Assembly (NCBI GenBank): GCA_946885765.1
Contig: CAMPHD010000267.1
Span: 1 to 5,211, forward strand
Length of the DNA: 5,211 nt
DNA from: an uncultured Thalassospira sp.
GTDB lineage: Bacteria > Pseudomonadota > Alphaproteobacteria > Rhodospirillales_A > Thalassospiraceae
Direction of reading: 5' to 3'
Shown: piece after piece, positions 1 through 5,211 of the stretch
Numbering within the stretch: the stretch's first letter is position 1
Layout: each line of letters opens with the position of its first letter
Notes under the pieces: generated by a model
Database searches by the model: none
What the model was told of the DNA's origin: nothing
What the model saw: only the letters and a program-made list of their open reading frames with translations
Position numbers and translations under genes: made by a program

Positions 1-34
1 CGATTACATACCGCTTGATCGTGTGCTGGTGTAA
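1..34 (+). CDS. 3' end of an unidentified upstream gene (partial)
   Basis: Read from base 2, ten codons give DYIPLDRVLV and then a TAA stop at 32-34. The frame is open to the window edge. A factor-independent terminator hairpin follows about 46 bases later, which is what one expects after the last gene of a + strand unit. Ten residues are too few to name a family, so no function is proposed. The other two + strand frames give a less protein-like reading or an early stop. The coding call rests mainly on the downstream terminator. Confidence 0.4.
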   Translation, partial: DYIPLDRVLV

Positions 35-80
35 TTCAACAGTATCCTCCCGGCGGGATTAGTCACCCTGCCCCACGCAG

Positions 81-110
81 ACCCCGCCAGTCATTTTGGC
101 GGGGTTTGTT
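81..110 (+). terminator. Rho-independent terminator of the upstream gene
   Basis: A perfect 9-bp stem, ACCCCGCCA (81-89) with TGGCGGGGT (97-105), encloses a 7-base loop and is followed by a short T-rich tail (TTTGTT, 105-110). It sits between the upstream stop codon at 34 and the exporter gene start at 163, so it most likely ends the upstream transcript. The tail is broken by a G, so termination may be less complete than at the other two terminators in the window. Confidence 0.75.
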
Positions 111-162
111 GTCTGGAGCTGTGCTAGCATCACCGAAAAAATACATACGGGATGAAACGACC

Positions 163-828
163 ATGGAAATATCGATGCTGATCGGGGCGATGGCAGCGGC
201 CGCCATCTATACCCTGACACCCGGCCCGGCCTTTTTGGCGATGCTGGGCATTGGTGCCGCACAGGGCCGCAGGGCAAGTGCCGGCTTCCTGTTCGGACAT
301 CTTGCCGGGGATATCATGTGGGCCAGTCTGGCGCTGGTCGCAATCATCGGGTCACGCGTCCTTGATCCGATGGTGTTTGACATTCTGGCAATGATTTGCG
401 GGGTCTACCTGTTCTGGCTGGGCATCCGGGCGGTAACGGCAAAACGCAAAAAGGATGGTGTGGTCGACATAACGGTTCGCCGCCCGTGGCGGCGCGGACT
501 TATTTTCGGAATCACCAACCCCAAAGGCTATCCGGTGGCAGTCGCCATGTTTACCGCCCTTCTGGCACAGGACGCCGCGTCGCTTGGCTGGGACAGCATG
601 ACGGGGCTGTTGCTGGCGTCTGCTGTGGGGTTTCTGATTGCGGATCTGATCCTGATCTGGATGGTTGGACTTGGCATTTTGCGCCGGGCCTATCAACGAC
701 ATGAAATCTGGATCGTGCGGGCGACCGGGATTTTGTTTATCGGCTTTGCCGTGCAGGCAATTGCCAATGCCCTGCCAAGTCTTGGCCACAGCCTTGCACA
801 TGGGTTCAGCGCATTACGTAAGCCCTGA
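163..828 (+). CDS. LysE/RhtB-family amino-acid exporter (221 aa)
   Basis: Predicted inner-membrane exporter of the LysE/RhtB superfamily, whose members expel amino acids such as lysine, homoserine, threonine or leucine by secondary transport. The substrate cannot be read from the sequence. The length of 221 aa is close to the usual size of about 200-215 aa. Family marks are the N-terminal TPGPA motif (residues 19-23), the glycine-rich G41-x3-G45-x3-GD (49-50) stretch, and the NPK motif after mid-protein (N119-P120-K121). About six hydrophobic segments can be seen, near residues 4-30, 41-63, 70-91, 112-135, 146-172 and 185-205. A basic loop near 94-111 (KRKK, RRPWRR) follows the third segment. 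I chose the ATG at 163 because GGGATGA lies 7 bases before it and translation then begins right at the first membrane segment. A TTG at 106 in the same frame would add 19 polar residues and overlaps the preceding terminator. The gene follows an upstream terminator and ends just before a strong hairpin, so it is probably transcribed alone. Confidence 0.9.
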   Translation: MEISMLIGAMAAAAIYTLTPGPAFLAMLGIGAAQGRRASAGFLFGHLAGDIMWASLALVAIIGSRVLDPMVFDILAMICGVYLFWLGIRAVTAKRKKDGVVDITVRRPWRRGLIFGITNPKGYPVAVAMFTALLAQDAASLGWDSMTGLLLASAVGFLIADLILIWMVGLGILRRAYQRHEIWIVRATGILFIGFAVQAIANALPSLGHSLAHGFSALRKP

Positions 829-846
829 TCATCCTCTATCCCAAAC

Positions 847-878
847 AAAAAGCCGCCCGGAGAACCGGGCGGCTTTTT
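847..878. terminator. Bidirectional terminator shared by the exporter gene and ilvD
   Basis: A perfect 14-bp inverted repeat (847-860 with 865-878) has a GC core GCCGCCCGG/CCGGGCGGC, five A-T pairs at the outer end and an AGAA tetraloop (861-864). The run of five T appears on both strands, so the hairpin can end transcription from either side. It lies 18 bases after the exporter stop and 20 bases after the ilvD stop, nearly midway between the convergent genes. Confidence 0.95.
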
Positions 879-898
879 GATGTTATGGTCAGAACGAC

Positions 899-2752
899 TT
901 AAAATTCGACCTGCGTCACATCACGCACCGCACCCTGATCGGCACTGGTTGCGAGTGCGGCATAGGCACGAAGGGCCGTTGTGACCTTGCGTTTGCGCGG
1001 CTTGACCGGTTTCCAAGCATCCTTGCCCTTGGCCTCCATCGCTGCACGGCGTGCCGCCAGAACCGCATCATCGACCGCAACTTTGATCGTACGGTTGGGG
1101 ATGTCGATTTCGATGCTGTCGCCCGGCTCGATCAGGGCGATATCGCCACCGGCTGCTGCTTCGGGGGATACGTGACCGATCGAAAGACCGGACGTCCCGC
1201 CCGAGAAACGGCCATCGGTAATAAGTGCGCAGGCCTTGCCCAGCCCCATCGATTTCAGATAGCTGGTCGGATACAGCATTTCCTGCATGCCCGGCCCGCC
1301 TTTGGGGCCTTCGTAACGGATAACGACAACATCGCCTTCCTTGACCTCCCCGCCCAGAACCTTGGCAACCGCCTCGTCCTGACTTTCGCAAATCACAGCC
1401 GGACCGGTGAATTTCAGGATGCTTTCATCCACACCACCCGTCTTGACGATGCAACCATTGACCGCAAGATTGCCAAACAGAACCGCAAGACCGCCATCCT
1501 GACTGTAAGCATGCGCAACGTCGCGAATGCAGCCTTCTTTTTCATCAAGATCAAGATCATCCCAATAGCGTTCCTGACTGAACGCGGTCTGGGTCGGAAT
1601 ACCGCCCGGCATGGCGCGATAGAACTTTTGGACGGCTTCGTTCTTGGTGCGTTTGATGTCCCACTTTTCCAAGGCATCAGCCATGGTTTTGGCGTGTACG
1701 GTCGAAACATCGGTATGGAGCAAACCGGCACGGTCCAGTTCGCCCAGAATACGCATGATACCGCCCGCACGATGAACGTCTTCCATGTGGAATTTCGGGT
1801 GGTTTGGCGCCACTTTGGACAGATACGGGATCTTGCGCGACAGGCGATCCATATCCGCCATGGTAAAATCGACTTCCGCTTCCTTGGCTATTGCCAGAAG
1901 ATGAAGAACCGTGTTGGTCGAACCGCCCATGGCGATATCAAGCGCCATCGCGTTTTCAAAGGCTTCAAACGTCGCGATTCCACGCGGGGTCGCGGTAACG
2001 TCTTCTTCCTCGTAATAACGGCGGGCCAGCTTGACGGATGTCCGCGCCGCTTCAAGGAACAGTTCTTGACGCGCGGCATGCGTCGCCAGTACCGAACCGT
2101 TACCCGGAAGCGCAAGGCCAAGGGCCTCGGCCAGACAATTCATCGAATTGGCGGTAAACATGCCAGAGCACGAGCCACAGGTCGGGCACGCCGAACGTTC
2201 GACAACGGCAACCTGCTCGTCCGAGATTTTCGGATCGGCGGCCTGAACCATTGCATCGACAAGATCAAGGTGATGTTCCTTGCCTTCGATGGTGACCTTC
2301 CCGGCCTCCATCGGGCCGCCGGAAACGAATACGGCCGGAACATTGAGGCGCATGGCGGCCATCAGCATGCCCGGCGTGATCTTGTCACAGTTGGAAATGC
2401 AGACCATCGCATCGGCACAATGGGCATTGACCATATATTCGACGGAGTCTGCGATGATTTCACGTGACGGCAGGCTGTAAAGCATGCCGTCATGGCCCAT
2501 GGCGATACCGTCATCAACGGCAATCGTATTGAATTCCTTGGCGACACCACCGGCGGCTTCGATTTCGCGTGCCACCATCTGACCAAGGTCTTTCAGGTGG
2601 ACGTGACCGGGGACGAACTGGGTAAAGCTGTTGACGACCGCAATGATCGGCTTGTCAAAGTCTTCATCCTTCATGCCCGTGGCGCGCCAAAGGCCGCGCG
2701 CACCGGCCATATTGCGGCCATGGGTGGTTGTACGGGACCGATATTCCGGCAT
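899..2752 (-). CDS. ilvD: Dihydroxy-acid dehydratase IlvD (617 aa)
   Basis: Cytosolic iron-sulfur dehydratase (EC 4.2.1.9). It converts 2,3-dihydroxyisovalerate to 2-ketoisovalerate, and 2,3-dihydroxy-3-methylvalerate to 2-keto-3-methylvalerate, in valine, leucine, isoleucine and pantothenate synthesis. The 617 aa match the E. coli enzyme (616 aa), and residue numbering runs in register with it. Both IlvD/Edd signatures are present: [10 protein letters not shown] (121-130) and the [12 protein letters not shown] block starting at 511. Cluster cysteines are C122 and C195, within CPTCGSC at 189-195. Mg2+ ligands are D81, D123, K124 (carbamylated in the family) and E491. S517 is the expected proton acceptor. 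As in E. coli IlvD, residues 41-50 ([10 protein letters not shown]) lack the cysteine that the TPCN motif supplies in other DHADs. The ATG at 2752 is preceded by AGAGAGG at a 7-base spacing, and the N-terminus [19 protein letters not shown] is typical of the family. No other ilv gene is in view; it appears to be a single-gene unit. The identification is firm. Confidence 0.98.
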   Translation of the reverse strand: MPEYRSRTTTHGRNMAGARGLWRATGMKDEDFDKPIIAVVNSFTQFVPGHVHLKDLGQMVAREIEAAGGVAKEFNTIAVDDGIAMGHDGMLYSLPSREIIADSVEYMVNAHCADAMVCISNCDKITPGMLMAAMRLNVPAVFVSGGPMEAGKVTIEGKEHHLDLVDAMVQAADPKISDEQVAVVERSACPTCGSCSGMFTANSMNCLAEALGLALPGNGSVLATHAARQELFLEAARTSVKLARRYYEEEDVTATPRGIATFEAFENAMALDIAMGGSTNTVLHLLAIAKEAEVDFTMADMDRLSRKIPYLSKVAPNHPKFHMEDVHRAGGIMRILGELDRAGLLHTDVSTVHAKTMADALEKWDIKRTKNEAVQKFYRAMPGGIPTQTAFSQERYWDDLDLDEKEGCIRDVAHAYSQDGGLAVLFGNLAVNGCIVKTGGVDESILKFTGPAVICESQDEAVAKVLGGEVKEGDVVVIRYEGPKGGPGMQEMLYPTSYLKSMGLGKACALITDGRFSGGTSGLSIGHVSPEAAAGGDIALIEPGDSIEIDIPNRTIKVAVDDAVLAARRAAMEAKGKDAWKPVKPRKRKVTTALRAYAALATSADQGAVRDVTQVEF

Positions 2753-2759
2753 GGTCGAA

Positions 2760-2766
2760 CCTCTCT
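2760..2766 (-). promoter_or_regulatory. Ribosome binding site of ilvD
   Basis: On the - strand AGAGAGG lies 7 bases before the ATG at 2752. It is a good match to the anti-Shine-Dalgarno sequence and supports this start over internal ATG codons. Confidence 0.75.
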
Positions 2767-3009
2767 ATCTTCGCGGGGTATTTATCATTGTCACATATTA
2801 AGGGCTTCTAGCACAGTCTTCGCGTCCAATGACAGTTTTTTGCCCGAAAATTTCGTGTTTTTGCGCCATATGGAACGAATACTACTTGAAGAACACGATC
2901 TCTTAGCAGCCATTCCCGAGCCATAACTTTCAATCATCCGCTTAAGTTTCGGGAATTCCACCACCTTCCCATAGGCACCCTACCCGAAAGACCCGAAATA
3001 CTATCCCAT

Positions 3010-3124
3010 TGAATAGGCGACGGCACCGACCACAATCCATATCTTAATAGGTGATTATCGCCGCTAGGCGATTCTCCCACTCCCATTCTCACCCCGGCCT
3101 GCTTGCAGGCTCGGGGTTTTTTTT
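3010..3124 (+). ncRNA. Candidate small RNA or terminated leader transcript
   Basis: A strong intrinsic terminator closes a + strand stretch that has no protein gene before it. The exporter transcript is already stopped at 847-878, so some + strand transcript must begin in or near the gap for this terminator to serve. Just before it is a 6-bp hairpin ATCGCC/GGCGAT (3057-3062 with 3067-3072, loop GCTA). A probably unpaired C-rich linker, TCTCCCACTCCCATTCTC (3073-3090), follows. Hairpin, C-rich linker, then terminator resembles base-pairing small RNAs whose CUCCC motifs target ribosome binding sites. The 5' end is not placed: I could not find a convincing promoter, and the start given is arbitrary. 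It could instead be an attenuated leader of the downstream gene. Confidence 0.3.
3091..3124 (+). terminator. Strong Rho-independent terminator (+ strand only)
   Basis: ACCCCG (3091-3096) pairs with CGGGGT (3112-3117), and GCCTGC (3097-3102) pairs with GCAGGC (3105-3110). That gives 12 base pairs with a two-base loop and one bulged T at 3111. A run of eight T follows (3117-3124). The opposite strand has no T-run after the hairpin, so it acts on + strand transcripts only and cannot serve ilvD. It ends 137 bases before the start of the TPR-GT41 gene. Confidence 0.92.
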
Positions 3125-3168
3125 ATGCTTTTTCCGGCACCATCATTCTTTTTCCTGAAACGATGAAA

Positions 3169-3180
3169 TGCTTTAAAGCA
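3169..3180. promoter_or_regulatory. Perfect 12-bp palindrome, possible operator
   Basis: TGCTTTAAAGCA is a perfect inverted repeat with no spacer, 81 bases before the start codon of the TPR-GT41 gene and downstream of the terminator at 3091-3124. Its position fits an operator for a dimeric regulator in the promoter region of that gene. No known regulator is recognised from the sequence, and a palindrome of this length can arise by chance in A/T-rich DNA. Confidence 0.25.
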
Positions 3181-3245
3181 ATGACAGAACGTTCCTTTTT
3201 CTGCATGCTGCCCCATATGACTGCGTTCAGGACTGTCCATCTTAC

Positions 3246-3250
3246 GAGGT
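3246..3250 (+). promoter_or_regulatory. Ribosome binding site of the TPR-GT41 gene
   Basis: GAGGT lies 11 bases before the ATG at 3262. The spacing is slightly long but usable. No other ATG or GTG in this frame is as well placed, and the first TPR helix begins within a few residues of this start. Confidence 0.65.
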
Positions 3251-3261
3251 AAAGCATATCG

Positions 3262-5211
3262 ATGTCGGCCGATCTCAAGACCCTGCTCAGGCGTGGACTA
3301 AGCGCGCATGAAGGCAACCGTCCTGACGAGGCCGAGAAGATTTACCGTCGTGCCCTGTCGCTTTCGCCCGGAAATCCCGAAGTCGAACATCTGCTGGCGA
3401 CCCTTCTGACTGGCCTTGATCGCCACCGCGAGGCGCTTGAACTGTTCGATAGCTGCCTGCCGCGCCTTGGTGCCAATCCGGCTGTGCGATGCAATTTTGC
3501 CATCGCACTGGAACATACCGGGCAGATCGACAGGGCGATTGACGAATTTCGGCAGGCGATCAGTTATCACGGCGATTTCCCGACCGCCCTTTATCATCTC
3601 GCACGCCTTGAAATGCCGCGCGGCCATATCGGCCAGACGGTGGACCTTCTGGGCCGGTTGCTGGGTCTGAAACCCGATCACTTTGATGGGCTTTTACTAT
3701 TTGGCGACGCACTGCATGGTCTGGGGCAGGAAGAAGCCGCACTCGCATCCCTTGACCGCGCAGCCGAGGCCGCAGGGATCACTCCCGATATGATTTGCCG
3801 TGTCGGCGATGTTTCGCTGCGGCTTGGCTATCCGGGTATGGCGCAAAACCTTTATCAGCGCGCGCTTAGCATCGATTCCCGCAATGTCCCTGCCCTGCAC
3901 GGCTTGGGTCGTGCGCTCTCGGCACAGGGCGATTATGCCAAGGCGATCGCGATCCTTAAAACCGCCAAGCGCCTTGCCAAGGGCCGGATCGAAATCGATC
4001 TTGAAATTGCCGATATCGAATTGCGATGCGGCGATATCGCAAGCGCGATTGCCGAACTGACTCTGCTTGTGGAAAAACACCCGGCGAATGCGGATGCCCA
4101 TACGGCCCTTCTGGCCGCCGTTGCAAAACTGCCCGATATCGGCGGGGTCGAATATCTTAAACAAGCCCGCCAATGGGCACGCAGCCACATGCCAGCCTTG
4201 CCCGAACCGAAATTCACCAACAGCAAACAGATCGATAAACGGCTTCGCATCGGATGGCTGTCACCGCATTTTTGCGAACATGCTTCCTTCGCCCTGCTGT
4301 CAGGTGTCGCCCGGCACCTTAACCGCAACGAGGTCGAACTGTTTCTGTATTCGGCCACCCCGCGTCCGGACCAAACCACCCGTTCATGGCAGGTCATGGC
4401 CGATGGCTGGCGCGAGGTTTACGGCCAAAACCCGCTTCAGATTACTGAACGTATCCGCAAGGACCGCGTTGATATCCTGATTGATCTGACCGGCCCGGTG
4501 ACGGATCAGCCGATCACGGTTTTTGCCCATCGTGCCGCCCCGGTTCAGGCCAGCATCGCACCGCTGACAACCGGCATCAGCCAGATGGATTACATCCTTG
4601 TCCATCATCGTGCGGTCCCGGCCAAACCTGCCGAAAACAAGCTGTTTTGCGAAAATGTGCAGCATCTGGGATCAGGCCCCTTCGCCTATGCCGGTGCCGA
4701 TGATGCCGCTCCGCTAAGCCTCCTTCCGGCGGCAATTGACGAGGTAGTGACCTTTGGCTGCTTTGACCAATTATCAAACATCAGCGACGCCAGCCTGAAC
4801 TGCTTTGCGCGTGTTTTAAACAAGATCAAGGGCAGCCGTCTTGTCATTCAGGATGATGTTCTAGGCGACGCCTTTGCCAGAAAGACGATGCTGGATCGGC
4901 TGAGGCAGGCCGGGCTGCACTCGGATCGCGTCAATCTGGTTGGTGCGGTCAGTCCCGAAGACAAACCCGATCTTTACGCCCGGATCGATATCGGGTTGGC
5001 CCCCTTCCCGATGATCGATATCGCACACTATTTCGATATGATCTGGCACGGCATTCCGTTTGTCACGATGGCCGGGGACACACCGGCATCCCGCGCGGGG
5101 CTTTGCCTGCTATCCGATGTCGGGCTTGATGCGCTGGCGGCAGAATCGCAGAAGGGTTACGTCGAAAAGGCCCTCCTTCTGACACAGGATATAAACAGAC
5201 TCATAAACACA
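3262..5211 (+). CDS. TPR protein with divergent GT41 (O-GlcNAc transferase/SPINDLY-like) domain, 3' truncated by window
   Basis: An open frame of 650 codons runs to the window edge. Residues 5-275 form about eight TPR units (near 5-37, 38-71, 72-105, 106-139, 140-172, 173-207, 208-241, 242-275) with typical G/Y/A/P spacing, for example the unit holding GDYAKAIAIL. From about 327 it follows the GT41 C-terminal domain: RIGWLSPHF (329-337), DILIDLTG (404-411), APVQ (426-429), MDY (442-444), TFGCFDQL (497-504), LYARIDIGLAPFP (571-583), IWHGIPFVTMAGDTPASRAG (594-613). GT41 enzymes move a sugar from a nucleotide donor to Ser/Thr of proteins; TPRs select the target. Unusual substitutions: N506 replaces the near-invariant Lys, P412 the His of DLxGHT, A580 an Asp. 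Residues 584-590 (MIDIAHY) replace the usual YNGTTTT, and two residues are missing in the WLGYPGTTG loop (431-438). H340, equivalent to the His after DFxx, and D592 remain. By comparison with the family roughly 40-60 residues lie beyond the window. No signal peptide or membrane segment is seen, so it is probably cytosolic. Donor, target and activity are unknown. Confidence 0.85.
   Translation, partial: MSADLKTLLRRGLSAHEGNRPDEAEKIYRRALSLSPGNPEVEHLLATLLTGLDRHREALELFDSCLPRLGANPAVRCNFAIALEHTGQIDRAIDEFRQAISYHGDFPTALYHLARLEMPRGHIGQTVDLLGRLLGLKPDHFDGLLLFGDALHGLGQEEAALASLDRAAEAAGITPDMICRVGDVSLRLGYPGMAQNLYQRALSIDSRNVPALHGLGRALSAQGDYAKAIAILKTAKRLAKGRIEIDLEIADIELRCGDIASAIAELTLLVEKHPANADAHTALLAAVAKLPDIGGVEYLKQARQWARSHMPALPEPKFTNSKQIDKRLRIGWLSPHFCEHASFALLSGVARHLNRNEVELFLYSATPRPDQTTRSWQVMADGWREVYGQNPLQITERIRKDRVDILIDLTGPVTDQPITVFAHRAAPVQASIAPLTTGISQMDYILVHHRAVPAKPAENKLFCENVQHLGSGPFAYAGADDAAPLSLLPAAIDEVVTFGCFDQLSNISDASLNCFARVLNKIKGSRLVIQDDVLGDAFARKTMLDRLRQAGLHSDRVNLVGAVSPEDKPDLYARIDIGLAPFPMIDIAHYFDMIWHGIPFVTMAGDTPASRAGLCLLSDVGLDALAAESQKGYVEKALLLTQDINRLINT

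Larger units (their letters stand above)
2753..3261. other. Divergent intergenic region between ilvD and the TPR-GT41 gene
   Basis: These 509 bases hold no convincing protein gene on either strand. The ilvD-proximal 150 bases are A/T-rich, with blocks such as TTAATATG and GATAAATA on the - strand (about 2776-2801). These could carry the ilvD promoter, but I found no pair with a good -35 and correct spacing. The middle (2941-3090) is C-rich on the + strand and carries repeated CCCGAAA motifs. A small hairpin (3057-3072) and a strong + strand terminator (3091-3124) come next. The last 137 bases contain the perfect palindrome TGCTTTAAAGCA (3169-3180), pyrimidine-rich blocks and the ribosome binding site of the downstream gene. 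Confidence 0.7.

Noticed and set aside
106..162. TTG at 106 as an earlier start for the exporter gene
   Set aside because: It overlaps the tail of the upstream terminator and has no ribosome binding site. It would add 19 polar residues before the first membrane segment. The ATG at 163 is better placed.
352..801. A 149-codon - strand frame opposite the exporter gene
   Set aside because: The composition is unlike a folded protein and there is no motif. It is explained by the coding + strand, whose product is a clear LysE-family protein.
1172..2467. A 431-codon open frame on the + strand lying wholly opposite ilvD
   Set aside because: ilvD on the other strand is certain, with family length and all active-site residues. 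The antisense product is rich in His, Arg and Phe without recognisable motifs, which is typical of a mirror frame in GC-biased DNA.
2492..2926. A + strand frame running from the ilvD 5' end into the intergenic gap, which could have explained the terminator at 3091
   Set aside because: Its first 260 bases are antisense to ilvD, the product has no motif, and it stops about 165 bases before the terminator.
3132..3150. CCGGCACC-containing stretch considered as a sigma-54 promoter
   Set aside because: The downstream GC element at the required spacing is absent.
3250..3275. TAAA-N14-GCCGATCT resembling a sigma-28 flagellar promoter
   Set aside because: The spacing is one base short of the consensus, and the -10 part lies inside the coding sequence, where GCC GAT simply encodes Ala-Asp. 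A transcript from it would lack the start codon.
3298..4188. Two - strand frames (3298-3681 and 3697-4188) opposite the TPR region
   Set aside because: The + strand reads through as an unbroken TPR array with GT41 domain, so these are antisense shadows.

Overview
The window looks like chromosomal DNA of a moderately GC-rich alphaproteobacterium. The IlvD and LysE-family sequences, the codon use and the TPR-glycosyltransferase protein would suit a marine Rhodospirillales member such as Thalassospira. That placement is an inference from general resemblance; no search was run. I see no insertion sequence, CRISPR array, tRNA or rRNA.

Layout. Positions 1-34 hold the likely last ten codons of an upstream + strand gene, followed by a clear terminator hairpin (81-105). 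A LysE/RhtB-family amino-acid exporter gene (163-828, +) comes next. It converges on ilvD (899-2752, -), which encodes dihydroxy-acid dehydratase of branched-chain amino-acid and pantothenate synthesis. The two stop codons flank one perfect 14-bp hairpin (847-878) that has a T-run on both strands. A 509-bp gap (2753-3261) separates ilvD from the next gene, which is divergent. The last gene (3262 to the window edge, +) encodes at least 650 residues: about eight TPR units, then a GT41 (O-GlcNAc transferase/SPINDLY-like) domain that is cut off before its end.

How the genes relate. The exporter and ilvD both touch amino-acid metabolism, but they are convergent and separately terminated, so nothing shows co-regulation. 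The TPR-GT41 gene appears to be a separate unit with its own ribosome binding site.

Two points stand out. First, the GT41 domain keeps the fold landmarks but has lost several residues normally tied to sugar-nucleotide binding: the Lys of the F-N-x-L-x-K motif is Asn, the Thr/His run of the diphosphate loop is replaced, and the DLxGHT His is Pro. It may be a divergent transferase or a non-catalytic relative. Second, the long gap contains a strong + strand terminator (3091-3124) with no + strand protein gene before it. It is preceded by a small hairpin and a C-rich linker, which suggests an unannotated small RNA or a terminated leader transcript.
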